Assembly: GCA_020747015.1 (NCBI GenBank)
Contig: JAGTJM010000042.1
Span: forward strand, 124,001 to 188,000
From: Pyrenochaeta sp. MPI-SDFR-AT-0127
Lineage: Eukaryota > Ascomycota > Dothideomycetes > Pleosporales > Cucurbitariaceae
DNA: 64,000 nt
Reading direction: 5' to 3'
Below the pieces are notes generated by a model. That model was given only the letters and a program-made list of their open reading frames with translations. It was not told the origin of the DNA and did no database searches. The position numbers and the translations under genes were made by a program. How positions within the stretch are numbered: the stretch's first letter is position 1; each line of letters opens with the position of its first letter. Positions 1-11,460 of this stretch are shown piece by piece.

Positions 1-590
1 CTACCTTTGATTCGCAGTTGGTCCTACTGCTCTGAGGAACACCACTGCGTCTCTGCCTGTACCTCCGACTGTTCACAGCATCTGGTCTTCCAGCGATGCT
101 TCCAACATCGGTGGTCGGAGCCTTGGGGAATCCTCCTCAGGCCACTGGCTGATAATTACGCTCATCTGATTGGCTTACGCAACGCTAGTCGGTCGTGGTC
201 GGACAAAGCTGCATCTCAAGTCGCAGCTCGCGTCTATTCTTGCGGCCGAAGCTTTCTGTAAGCGGGGTTTCGTTGCTCCAGCTTCAAGCCGCAGTTCCTG
301 AAGCGGCGAAGTACAAAGAGAGTTCGTATCTCGCGTGAACATGTGCCTCCTACGCTGCTGTTTTGCTACTCCCATTGCCTTGCGCTGACCCAAACACTAC
401 ATTCTGGAGACCTCAAGGATACACTGTATATCACTCGACCGGAAGCCTGTCCACGTGCAACGACGTGTTGAAGCGAGAGGCAAAGAATCAGCACTGGAAA
501 TCTGCCGAGAGCCTGTGTATTACCCACGCCATTGACAGCTACTCAAACTCTGCCCAACCGCTCAGTCCAGCAAACATCTGTACGACCAAG
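1..590. other. Gene-free 5' flank
   Basis: No convincing gene is seen on either strand. Short open frames here lack family motifs and conventional starts. The last 150 bases, rich in C and A, probably contain the promoter and 5' leader of the membrane protein that starts at 591. Confidence 0.5.
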
Positions 591-1100
591 ATGACATCCC
601 TCTTCCCACACACCCCCTACGCCGAAGACCAACCCAACGCGCACGCTATTCTCTACCTCCACGTAATGCGAGCTTCAGCCATGTCCTTCACCTTCTTATC
701 ACTCTTCCAAATCCCCATCTCCCTCATCCGCGCAAGACGAAGCCCAGTACCAATTCCCATGTCAGCGCTATTCGCCGGCACACTCAAAGTGTCTGGCCGA
801 AGTCTTATCCTAGGAACAGTAGCTGGCGCTGGCATGGTTTGGGGTCGCATGCGCGGCAAGGAAGATATCGAGTGGAAAGACAGGTCATGGAGGATCTTGG
901 AGAACAAGGGCGAAGTTCAGACAGACTGGGTGACACTTGGTGGAGCAAGTGCAGGCGCTGTGGTGGGACTGCTGGCGGCAAGAAGAGGAGCGATACCTGC
1001 GAGCGCTGGAAACGCGCTCTTGGGAGGCGCGGGTCTAGGCATGGCAACCGGCGTTCCGTTTATGATTGGAACGTTCGCAACCGGGAGGAAACCCTCATAG
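591..1100 (+). CDS. Small membrane protein, DUF1757-like
   Basis: Single-exon gene of 169 residues. The ATG at 591 is chosen because the frame upstream has no ATG and reads as non-coding leader. Two hydrophobic stretches are visible: a Met/Phe/Leu-rich helix near residues 24-45 (core MSFTFLSLFQIPISLI) and Gly/Ala-rich helices in the second half (GASAGAVVGLLAA and GNALLGGAGLGMATGV). They flank a charged middle segment containing EDIEWKDRSWRILENKGEVQ. This organisation, with small Gly-rich helices after a conserved W-K-D-R-S-W type segment, resembles the fungal DUF1757 family of unknown function. The Gly-zipper helices also recall mitochondrial inner-membrane proteins of the Tim17 type, but no Tim17 signature was identified. 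Function unknown; the gene itself is well supported by coding character and length. Confidence 0.75.
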   Translation: MTSLFPHTPYAEDQPNAHAILYLHVMRASAMSFTFLSLFQIPISLIRARRSPVPIPMSALFAGTLKVSGRSLILGTVAGAGMVWGRMRGKEDIEWKDRSWRILENKGEVQTDWVTLGGASAGAVVGLLAARRGAIPASAGNALLGGAGLGMATGVPFMIGTFATGRKPS

Positions 1101-1493
1101 TGGACATTCATTTGCGAGGAATGGAGCATTGTAACATTCTACTACAATGGTTTATATTCTCGAATCTCGAAAGACTCTTCATCGTCCACGGCATTTCCGA
1201 GCGAGTAGAGTCAAACTCTCACCTCAATCCATGACCCTGACTAGCCTAAAGGGCCCCAATGCTAAGATTGTAGCGTATAAAAAGAGTCCATCATGTGTAC
1301 ATATATTAAGAATGGGATTTTTGGTGTTCTCGCATCCTTCTACCTTCAAATTGCCCCCAAAAGCCAATCCTCAATCCTGTCACCAATGCAATGGCTGAAT
1401 GATGCGCAAAAGAAGCCAATATGTAAGATCCTAGACACGCAAATTCGAATCAGCTTACATATTACTCAAAGATTGGTTACTTTGGCTCCTGAC
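1101..1493. other. Intergenic, convergent 3' regions
   Basis: Lies between the stop codons of two convergent genes. AT-rich 3' untranslated character; no open frame with recognisable features. Confidence 0.5.
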
Positions 1494-2201
1494 TTACAAA
1501 GTCCACAGTTGCAGCGCAAATGTATGAACAATCATCCTTTCCGCCCAGACCACACACGGCTCGACAGGACAGTTCTTCCGCTTTGTGGACTGCCTGGCAT
1601 CGAAAAAGACTTCGTTACTAAGGATTTCGCATATACTCCAGATTACGAATACGATGGCAACGGCTTCTGCGCCAGCAAGCCAAGCTGAGGGGAGTCGTGG
1701 GATGATACCTTTTCGGTCAGGTACGCTGGTGCTCTCATGGAGACTTATATCATGGAAGCGTTTGGGGGATTCTTTGCGCTCAAGCTTTCGTTTCCAAGAG
1801 GGAAGCCGTGTGTTGGTGAGTGCGAAGATTTCCCAGAGGCAGAGGATCACTGTATATCCAAGCTAAATGGTGTTAGTAAGCTGGAAATACAGCGGATACA
1901 TTCTGTATACCAAGAATTGAAGTCGTACAAACTGAGCTATGTCATTTGTCAAGCACACAATGACAAGCGCCCAGGCTGCAAGGTGGAGACTGAAGCAGAG
2001 AAAGCGGAATATGACTTGAAAGACTGCCTCGAGTTGTGGCCATCGAGCCCGTGGATTATTGGCCTTCCTGCACGTATGGGCCGCGGGATTCTCCTCCAGT
2101 GAGTTGGTTGGAACTGCGCGGCTGCAAGTAGTCGTTACCGTTCCCAGCGGTTTCCAATTATTTTCGTCATTGATGGCCACGCCTTCTGGCCAAGTTTGCA
2201 T
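1494..2201 (-). CDS. Unknown membrane protein, two exons
   Basis: Not recognised. Two minus-strand frames join through a good intron at 1863-1928 (donor GTACGA, branch TTACTAAC, acceptor ATTTAG; phase 0), giving exons 2201-1929 and 1862-1494 and a 213-residue product. A hydrophobic helix (FLCFSLHLAAWALVIVCL) precedes the junction, a second (LGYTVILCLWEIFAL) starts immediately after it, and a third (AEAVAIVFVIWSICEIL) lies in the C-terminal half, so three or four membrane spans are likely. The N-terminal 60 residues are polar, and a basic/polar loop separates helices 2 and 3. The perfect branch site and the continuity of hydrophobic segments across the intron are the main support. Additional introns in the first 60 codons cannot be excluded. 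Function unknown. Confidence 0.5.
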
Positions 2202-4456
2202 CTCTTCACGGAGTGCGCTTGCGCTATGAGGTAGACAAGGGACAAGGACTAAGAATAAATGATGCAGATGATGCAGTTGAAAGAAAAGAAGTGAGAGAAG
2301 TATGTAGCTGATTGATCGATGCGCATGGCCTTCAAAAATGCTAATATTGTCATTGTTGCGTGGGCCATTGTGGTGCAGTGAGCAAACGCTCAGGGCACTT
2401 GCTCACTCCTGACCTTCACCTCTACTTTGCTCTATATAAAATTCAACTGACTTCGATCTAAACCTGCTGCCTTGAGAGACATAGTGAAAGTACTGATACC
2501 ATTGAAGCATGTCTGTCGTTGGGGCGTGACGGACTACGTGACGAGATCCCAGCGGCGAACTCGATGGATAAATTGCAGCAATAGGCATACTGCTAGGCGA
2601 ATCTATTAACAGCGGAGCATGAGCTGAGTATTTTCTCGAGGCTTCTTTCACAAAGTGCAAAGCTCGAATCTTGCAATGGTAATTTGGGCACCCGATTTGC
2701 GTAACGGACAGAGGCAGAAAAGAGTTCGAAATTTCCCTGTGATTGCCTTGATGACTTTCTTGTCTTGCACCAGCAGCGCTGAAAATTACCACCGAAGACC
2801 GAGTTTGACGCTTGGATATAAGAAAATTTTCCCTGTGTATGAGAAGGGAGGATACGGTGGAGAAGCTACGGTGTAGGTTCCAACATGCACGTGGTCCTTG
2901 CCCTCTAGTTTCTGAGCGCTAACGATTTGTTACACCAAGCATCACACCTACTTCGTACAGATCACTTCAGCACCCAAAATCAGCTCTCGTACATCGTGTC
3001 GCGTGCTCGTAAAAGCAACTCATAATGCGCATCATCCAAGCTTGCTTCCGATCAAACGCATTTCCGGTCCGGAGCAGAGAGTTCCAATGGCCGCGAAATC
3101 TCCGAATCTGAAGACTCACAACGAGTAAGTGTCAGGCTTCTGCGCTCACTACTCAGTTCGAGCTAAGTCAAAAATAACACAGGACAGAAGGTAATATAAC
3201 AAAGTACCGAGGTGCTTCTAGAAAGGACTTATGTCCGCGCACCGTTAGCATATTCCGCTTAACTGCAGGTCAATATACAAAGGTACACTGCGTCGGCAGT
3301 TTCGTCTTGTGCGGTTGGTCCTACGTCTACGGTTGCAAGGAACGTAAATGAAGGTATATGGTAATCACAAATCGGCTTCACTTTCCAATGGACGCGCAAG
3401 GGCAGCCCTCTGAAACGAACATCGTCCGTATGTCGTTCTCCAATCCGACCCTTCAGGCACCGAAGGGGTATCCTGTCCTGTGATGGTTCTGTTCTCGAAA
3501 CGTTTGGGGTGTGGATCTTGACACCTGTGGGACCAGAGCTGCACTCCTGGAATCTCCACGCCGTCTCGAAACGTTACCCGACGATGCGCCGCAGATCTCA
3601 AGTGCGGAGGCAAGTTTTCGTGGTACCCTCAATCCTGTCCTTCAGTGTGTCGCTAGTCATTATTCCACCTCGCTCGACCACATGTGCTTCGCTGCTTCAT
3701 CTTTACTATACGAGTTGCACCTCATTGGGTAAGAGAATTTAAGCGGCGGCCCCAGATTCGTCTATAGCAAGGATCGGTTATCACCACGAGAGCTGTGACC
3801 AGGCAACGCTGTCCAGGCTCCGGGAAAAGCTGGTTACACCACGTTGCCCTTACTGGCGTCCGTAAAACAATACTGGTCAGCGCTCATGCAGTATTGGGCG
3901 AGGTCTGTCCCAACGCCTGTTTCCCAGACCTCAGACAGCCACCAAATGTAGCATGCAAGAGTCAGTACAGGCAGTGCCCGGCTTGTACTGGTCCGATGTG
4001 CCGGAAGCAAGCCCACCGCATCGTGGTGTGGGTCTTGTTTGTATGAGATTTGATGAAGGTGGACTGAAGGCGCAATAGGAAGGCGGCAGATCAATATCGT
4101 AAGACCATGCCAGACGCGCGGATCCTTCATCAGGATGGCGAATACATATGATAATTCATGGAATAGTGTGTGATAAAGTGCTGCCATTAAGCAGGTCCAC
4201 GTGAGTGCAGCTGGCGGAAGATCAGCCCGCGGGGCAAATAGGAGGGTCGTAATGCTTTAATCGGTTCAGTGAGTGTTAATATGCACTGAGTGCAGATTGC
4301 GGGGACGCCTGGAAGGCCGGCTGTCCGTGCCTGGGCACAGAAGACAAGGGTAGCTGCACTCTACCTTGCCCAGTTTATATGAGAATGCCCGCCCAGAAGT
4401 ACTCCGTGATGTGGGTTTTCGCGACATCTCCAGATACCTGACACCAGGTCGTCGAA
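2202..4456. other. Gene-free stretch of 2.3 kb
   Basis: Several open frames of 70-130 codons occur on both strands (for example minus 2403-2792 and minus 3834-4187), but none shows family motifs, splice continuity or a coding-like composition. I see no repeat or transposon sequence. The last 100 bases probably contain the promoter of the rhodopsin-like gene. Confidence 0.4.
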
Positions 4457-6005
4457 ATGCCTACCTATCCTCTGCAACTCACCTGTCTGGGGGTGATATA
4501 CGGCACCCCCCTACTGGCATCCATCTTCGTCATTCTGAGAATATATACACGGCGGAAGCTGAACCTAAGATTGAGTTGGGGTAAGCGCTTCGCAACTGCT
4601 TTCGCGCCGCTTGAAACTGACGATTTGTCGCAGATGACTGGTTGATCATATTTCCACTGCTTTTGTCAATAGCTCTCATAGGGCCCTCACACAGACGTTA
4701 GTATTCAAACCAGACTTCGAATGCGCCTGTTACTGACTGCGTACAGATGTCAAGATGTGGCATGTTGGTGTACATATCTGGGAAGTGCCACCAGACGAGA
4801 TAGAGCCAAATTACGACGAATATTATGCCGTGGTCATGGCCTTCAACCTCCTCAACATTCCAATACTACCACTTGTTAAAGCATCAATTATACTACTTCT
4901 CCTCCGAGCTGGCTCAGTCATCACATGGCTCAAGAGAGTCCTTTACGCCATTCTGGTCTTCACTATTGGGAGCGCATTGATTCCTTGGTTCCTTTACATT
5001 TTCATTTGTCCACCGCTCACCGGAAATACCTGGAAACCGAGGACTTTCGGAGGACTCCACTGCATGGGCCGTCACAAGATGGGGGAAATGTTGATCTGGG
5101 TAACATGCGCCAACCTTCTCACCGATGTCCTCATTCTCCCGATTCCGTTCATAATCGTCCGGCGAATGATGAGCGCACGTCTCCGGTCACGTTTGGTGGT
5201 ACTGGCGGTTTTTGCCTGCAGTCTAGCGTAAGATCACGCCATGCAGAAGATTACAAGCATTCACTAACGCACTTCCAGAGTCACTGCCATTGGAGCCGCT
5301 AAGATTTACCTGTCGTATCGCGACCGACTATACACCCTGTTTAAGCCAGACTGGACCTATCCCATCGACTACTGCATCAACCACATTGAAAACAGCGTCG
5401 CGATCATTGTAGCAAATATTCCAATCCTGCGCGGACTCGTCACTCGCTGGGTTTTCAACTTCAGAACCAAGGCTACGCCCTTGGAGCGGGACTTTCGGGG
5501 GAATTGGCAATGGAATTCATCAAACTCTTCGGACATCAGCGGAAAGCCTCGACCAAACCGTGTGGTACAGAAGATTCTCCCCTGCATACAGGACGATTTC
5601 TCGAGCAGTCTGGCCACCCGAACGAGCGGAAACACTCTCGCTGAACGAAATCCCCACTACCCGCCACGAATCATTACGGGAGAATACCGTAAAAAAGTTT
5701 CCTATTTTCCAAGATCTAGAAGGAACAGCATGGATCGATACGAGACGGCGGACTCTTGCGAGAAGGGTGACATGTTAGAAACAGTAAGGAGCGTTGGGAG
5801 TTTGGGTTCTGCCCCGACATTGGTAGAGAGTAAAGAAATGGGGTGGAAGAGCATGGATTTGGACAGTCCGCCGCTGAGCCCAACGAGGAGGTTTTCGGCT
5901 GCAACATTGAGTCCAATCACGCCGTTGACGCCGTGTAGGCTACGAGGGATTGAGGATGACGAAGAAGATGACGAGATATACCCATACCCATACCCTAAGT
6001 TATGA
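4457..6005 (+). CDS. Fungal rhodopsin-like integral membrane protein
   Basis: Four exons: 4457-4580, 4634-4696, 4747-5227 and 5279-6005, with introns of 53, 50 and 51 nt, all GT-AG and in phase, giving 464 residues. The first 300 residues hold about seven hydrophobic helices. The order of motifs fits the fungal rhodopsin-like domain family (Fung_rhodopsin, related to the PTH11 receptor-like proteins): a first helix followed by RIYTRR, a DDW motif starting helix 2, then MAFNLLNIPILPLVKASIIL, a Cys in GGLHCMGRH, a helix with TDVLILPIPF, and the terminal AIIVANIPILRGLVTRW. The C-terminal tail of about 150 residues is hydrophilic, with SP/TP sites and an acidic DDEEDDE run. No CFEM domain precedes the helices, so this is not a classical PTH11 receptor. 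Plasma-membrane sensing is the usual inference; the ligand is unknown. Confidence 0.85.
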
Positions 6006-8147
6006 TTATCATAGCCAATGAACAAATTATGAATACTTCACCACCATTTTCCCAACTGTGAATGCCTCTTTGCTTCCACAAGATTGCGCTTCTCGCCTGT
6101 CTTTGGTCCTTGAAACCATCTTACAGCCTCGCTGTCCTGACTTCCGCAGTTTTCCGCGCCCGAGTAGACGTCACTGGGGGCACATTCCACTTCAATTTTA
6201 CGCTTCATGTCGGCAGTCATACTTTTGGTAATTCTTATTAGCACCAACGTTTTTGCCTAACCCACAATAGGCATTCTCCACCCTCATCAGAGCCTTCTGC
6301 CCAACCAGAAACCGGGGTACGACACGCACCGCATCGGCGCCTAGGCCCGTGAGGCCGCAGGGGTACGTACCGGCCCCCGCCCTGCAAGTGAGACGGACCT
6401 GGGGTGCGCCGTTGACGATCATGTGCACGAAGCAAGTAGAAGCGACGGCCAACGCAGGGGCAACTGGTGTTGATCACGCTGGCCCACTTCCGCACCGCAT
6501 CAGCAAGCAAGTGTCGGGGCATTCACCCTGGTCGTGGAAGAAGGAGAGTCTGCATTGTTCCGGACTGCAAGCTACTGTGATCTTGGATCACGATGCACGC
6601 CGATTGCTGGAGAAATGACTTGCGTCTACTGATATAGACTAGAAGGTCATAGTCGGCGGTCGCTGCGATGAGAATCCATCCTTTAAAGTTTGTGCCTTGA
6701 CTCCTAGAATTTCAGAGGGTAGGAGAATTTCTCGTATGCCTGCAAGGACCGCAAGTCGTTGCACGGTGACTGATTCAGTAGCACATCCGCTCCCCGAAGT
6801 GACAGGACTCTGCCGTGCATAGTGAAGGTTCATGGTACAAAGGCTGCCTTGTAGTGGGCGGCAGGCGCGAAACCCGTACAGCATCATCGCCGTGGAAAGT
6901 TGTAAGATTGGCATCTCGATGTCTGCATCACAGCACCACCTTCTATAACGCCACTCATCACTCAACAAGCTGGGTCGAACGAGTCTTTGGCCTCCTTGGC
7001 TACGATCATGCGCTACATGTGGTGGTTCCGTCTCCGTACCGCAACGGTACCGTAAGCGAGATGGCTTTCACCATGTCCGGAATGTCTGTACCAAGTCTCG
7101 CACACCACCAAACGACCCCTACCCACATAACCCATGTAATACAAACCCTCGTGTGACACGAACAGAGGGGCAAATTCGCGCTCGCCTTTTGTCCGTGCTC
7201 AGACGATTTTTCCGTGGGACTGGTTAAGCTTGTAATTTGTTAGCTCCACGGGTGATATGGATAAAGTGGGTGTGCCAGACCACGTCCGGCGCCGAAGACC
7301 CTCCACGATGGTCTTGACCGATTATAGTTTCATTTGCCTAAATCACTAAAAAAACTGATTGTGGAGATGCTGGCGTAACTAGTGAAAGCATTCCCAAGCA
7401 GGATTCTTCCTGGAAAAGGGAAGAAGATGCATTGGACGCTGTGCAGCGCCATTGGAAAGGGCTTGCACCGGCGCTTCAGGATGAACAAAGTTTGTCATTG
7501 GGGGAGATTGAGAATTGAAGGGTGTTCGTGAGGATGTTTTGGCAGGTTACGGAAGCGGACATCCGAACGGTGATGGCTTGGTAGTTCGTTTCTGAGTTCC
7601 TGAGGTTTTCATGCCTTCTCTGTTTCAGGACCAAATTGGCTACATCTGCAGAGGTACCTGTGTATCGTCTCTTCCACCATCACATCGCAGATGTGAGCCA
7701 AGCTAAGCGAGCGTTGTAAAATTGCTCAACATTCAATGGGATCAAGCTGCAGCATCTCCCTCGACAACTGTAAATGCCATCAAGGCAACAAGCAAACGCC
7801 ACCAAACACCCATATGTGAAGTCCAATCGTGGTAACATACATTTTGCCTATCGCGTTGGCGACAAGAGCTTTAGAACAGAAATGTCCAGTCATAAACAAG
7901 CCTCGTGCATCGACGGCAACCCCGGAATTGGATAACTCACGGCGGTATTACCGTGCGACGATCCAAGAAGCGATTTGATGCCGTGTTAATGCAGGCGTTT
8001 TATTGGTAGGGTATCCATGCATAAAATGGGCGGGGCGGCCCTCGTCATCTGACGGAACAGCCCTGGCGAACAATGAATACTAGAAGGGAAGAACGTGGCG
8101 ATCGTAGGCGGTCCTGTGGAAATGGGCATACAGCGTCGTCACCGGCG
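6006..8147. other. Gene-free stretch of 2.1 kb
   Basis: Open frames of up to 113 codons (for example plus 6815-7156, minus 6238-6522) overlap one another on both strands and show no domain, signal peptide or splice continuity that I could support. No repeat was recognised. Confidence 0.4.
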
Positions 8148-9070
8148 CTATATCGATAGTAGGCCTAGTATTACAGCGGCGAAAGCAGCCATGGCAGAGG
8201 TGGTTGGAGTGAGGTTGGCAGCGGAAACTGCGTTGCCTGCTGCTAGTTGTTTGTCGTCATTGCGTGTGCAGCCTGTTTTGGCCGTAATCTCAGTAGGACA
8301 GACCACACGTTTGAATTTGGCACTGCGTTCCGTCAGCCTAATGCACTGTATGTCTGAATCGAAATGAGTACGTTGGAAATGATGCATCTTTGAACCAATC
8401 AAATCGCCATTGACAGCCGGCTCTCAATGGCTCGGGTAGGTTCTGGCAGTCATCTGTGGAGCTAACACCCACCATGTTCTCGCCGAACACAGATTGGCTC
8501 ACCCCATACTGCTGGGCACAGGCATTTGTTGTGGTGGTATTCCCACCAGGTACCTGCAGGAAACTCAGCTTTGGTACACATGAGTCTTGCATGTGGAGAG
8601 CTTACCGCAAGCGTGAACCGGTTTGCCGTAGTTATATCGTAGGCAGTGTTTGAGGCTTGGACGATCATACTCTTGCCGATGAGAGGTTCGCTGGTGAAGT
8701 CCAGTTGGTAGCATGCGCAGCACCAAGCTCCTTCGATGCCGCCGTGTGTGAGATCTGGAGTGATGAAAACGCCAGCATATCCATAGGAAAGGGTATCATT
8801 GATTGCCCACGGTTGCTGGTTAGAGCACTGAAACGCAGAACCACCATTGCAACCAGTTCCAGCGGCCATGTCCGTAGGTTTGTCGTCAGCTGTACATGCT
8901 GCCACCGGCTTCGAAACGTCTGCCTTTCCATTCCAAGCGCATGACGGTTTACAGCAGTCCCAGAATCGCGTTGTGATGGCTTCTCCAGAGTAGTTCAGAT
9001 GTGCGCATTGTGCGAGGACCACGAACAGCTCGAGGGAAAGGGCGATATTGCGAAGATAATGCGGCGTCAT
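8148..9070 (-). CDS. GH45 family protein, GPI-anchor type, catalytic acid missing
   Basis: Three exons: 9070-8606, 8553-8372 and 8322-8148 (introns 52 and 49 nt), 273 residues. Glycoside hydrolase family 45 secretes endo-beta-1,4-glucanases. Diagnostic motifs are TTRFWDCCKPSCAW near residues 33-46, with the first catalytic Asp at 38, GGIEGAWCCACYQL, GCQWRFDWFKDA and CPTEITAKTGC. The start at 9070 places a signal peptide directly at the N terminus. Two features are odd. At the position of the second catalytic Asp (the acid, normally HFD before the PGG motif) this protein reads NRFTLAVPGGN, so Thr153 replaces Asp; the nearby supporting Asp (AYDI) is kept. The protein ends, after a short Ser/Thr/Ala linker, in a hydrophobic stretch AMAAFAAVILGLLSI, which looks like a GPI-anchor signal; no cellulose-binding module is present. 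Activity is therefore doubtful; a wall-bound, possibly non-catalytic role is inference. Confidence 0.88.
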
Positions 9071-11460
9071 TGCGTGATGGGAGATCTGATGTCGATGCAA
9101 AGATCAAAGGGCATGGTTTACTAGCAAGGGATTCCGCGCGGTGCCAGGAAATTGTATTTGAATGCTACTGAAAAAGAGGGGTCCTTCTTAGTCCGGCCGC
9201 AAGGAGAAATTAAACTGTTTTCGATACTCCAGGCCGAGAACATGAACCATTATGCCCTGGCCCGTTGCCACGCAGGGATCGGCGAGCTTGTACTGAAACG
9301 GCAATGGGGGTTGTGGCTCGTCGAGAGATCAAACAGCCCGCTGTCACCAGTCAATGTCGAGTGAACCTACCACATGTCTGCCTTTGCTTTGACTTACTTC
9401 ATACTCTGCCCCTGTCATCCCCATCGTACTACGCTTCCCCACAGTTTTCACGCAATATAGTATCGCTCCCCGCAATTCGGCAATCGCGGAAACTGGCAGA
9501 CCTGGTAAACCGAGCGCCCATCTCGGGAGAAATGAGAATTTACCCAATACTGCTTGCTTAGCATGTGCTCTTCACTTCTCGTGGTTTGTAAGGTTTGCCG
9601 CTCGTCTCATACTCCGTTGCCCAACAGGCATCATCTCGGCTATTATCGCTCTGCCCAAAACAACGACTCCGCTCCTTCAGCTGCAATTGTTCACACTGCG
9701 TCTCGTGTAGCACAGCGCTTGCCTTGTAAAGCTCAGAGCACGTGGCGCTCAAAAGGTCGACCTGCAAGGACCCGGCGCCTCGCAGTACAGATCGTATTCG
9801 GTTCGATTACACCATTGCTACTCCAGAAGAGGAATTACATACACCCGATTGGCTGGGTTTTCGAGGTTGCTGATGGAAGGAATTCGAGAGATATTAGAAG
9901 CTCGATTCAGCACGACATCGCTGATCGTTTGCTTGCTCATTCCTCAAAGGGATATTTCGCCGCTTCGGCGAAGCGGACATTTTCAATCTCGTGCTAAGAT
10001 GCTGCATGTTGGCGCTCTCAGCGCAGATCGGTTCATTAACTCAAGCGGAGCTCATCGTAGTGTCTCAGAATCATATGAGTGGATAAACAAGGTGGCATAG
10101 TCTATAGGCGGGGGGCGAAGCTTAGAGGAAAGCTTCAGTTTGCCAAGCCACTAATGGGCACTAACCTAAGATGGGTGACTTTACAGTGGCATAAGATCTG
10201 AAAGTCTCGCTGATGCAGTTCAAAGTTGCAATACCGAGATATCATTTGATTTAGTCCTGTTCTTATAGTCACAACCTATTCTGGCCGACTCAGTCCTCGA
10301 ACAGCCTTACTAATAGTGTCCAGCCCATTGAAGTACAGATCTCGCGGCAACAGGCTGTATGTATAACAAATTTCGAGAAGGCCCAAGCAAACTTGATCGA
10401 TTAATCTCTTACACACTTACGCCATGGAAATTTATCCCAAATAAGCATAGACTACAGATATACACATCCTTACTCTTCATGTAGGATCTGTTCTATAGAC
10501 TATCAAAATCCTGTTCGTGTCCATAATCTTCGTTCAAGAAGCTCCTAATACAACTCTCCAAGCGCTCTGGTCTCTTACAACATCTTCACCAACTTAAAAG
10601 ACTGATTGGAGCTATAGATTAAGCGAGATCTCCTTGATGCAGTCGCTAGCACAGGTTTTGCACATGACTAAAAAATAGGCGATTGATGACATGTCAGTGG
10701 CACTAAAGAGAAACCTGCTGAGGAGGGTTTGAAGGACGCTTTTCGTGCCAGAGAATCAGATAATGAGACAATACATATATTACAGGATTAGTTGGAGCAA
10801 ATTGTGCAGGTAAGATACCGCAAATAAGCCAGACAGTGCGTATGTGATTCCGTTACTTCTCGGGAAGTTGATGCGGGATGTGGAGGTGATGAGGAGGTGA
10901 AATTTCGGCGCAGATTGACATAGACAAGAAGCTTGGATATGGTATTCTTCGGATGCCGAGTCATGGCCCACTTTTCATGGTACACCGGGCTCTCGGGACG
11001 TGGATCCCAACGTGTGAATAGGGCCGAAAGAGCCCAAGTGTTGCAGGTTAGAGTGAGATAATTAAAGACGTCTGCTTTTTTAAGTTCGGGTAGGCTTGAC
11101 TAGATCTCATATTGTGCTGCTGTTACGTAGGCCAAATTTTAATCAAAAACGTTGAGGAAAGTCACACACTGTCTCAATGATCGAAACAAGTAAGCTTTGC
11201 TTTGTAACGGTTGGTCATCCAAATAGATGTAACGCCTTGAAAAGATATAACGCCCAGTCCTTGTTCCTATGCAATCCATGTGCTCTGTGAACAAATCAAA
11301 TCACATCGTAGTAGATTGTGAGAGATTTTAACTAGCTTATGCGTTACCTACTCTAGGATCCCGCCGCCCGCTGATCCCTCACAGCCACCTCATCCCGCGT
11401 CAAATCTTGTTTATGTCATGTATCTAGGAACGCGCATATCTCCATCATACGGCAGGTGTA
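9071..11460. other. Gene-free stretch of 2.4 kb
   Basis: No gene could be supported. Plus-strand frames at 9265-9561, 9554-9997 and 9849-10100 overlap and carry no motif. The part from about 10.1 to 11.4 kb is AT-rich and closed in most frames. Upstream regulatory sequence of the GH45 gene should lie near 9071-9500. Confidence 0.4.

Noticed and set aside
2403..2792. Minus-strand ORF of 129 codons
   Set aside because: No domain, no signal peptide, no splice partner; a plus-strand ORF overlaps it equally well.
3834..4187. Minus-strand ORF of 117 codons with hydrophobic parts
   Set aside because: No motif and an overlapping plus-strand ORF; looks like chance.
6198..6522. Two overlapping minus-strand ORFs with Gly/Cys-rich sequence
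   Set aside because: Neither has a signal peptide or family pattern, and a plus-strand ORF covers the same bases.
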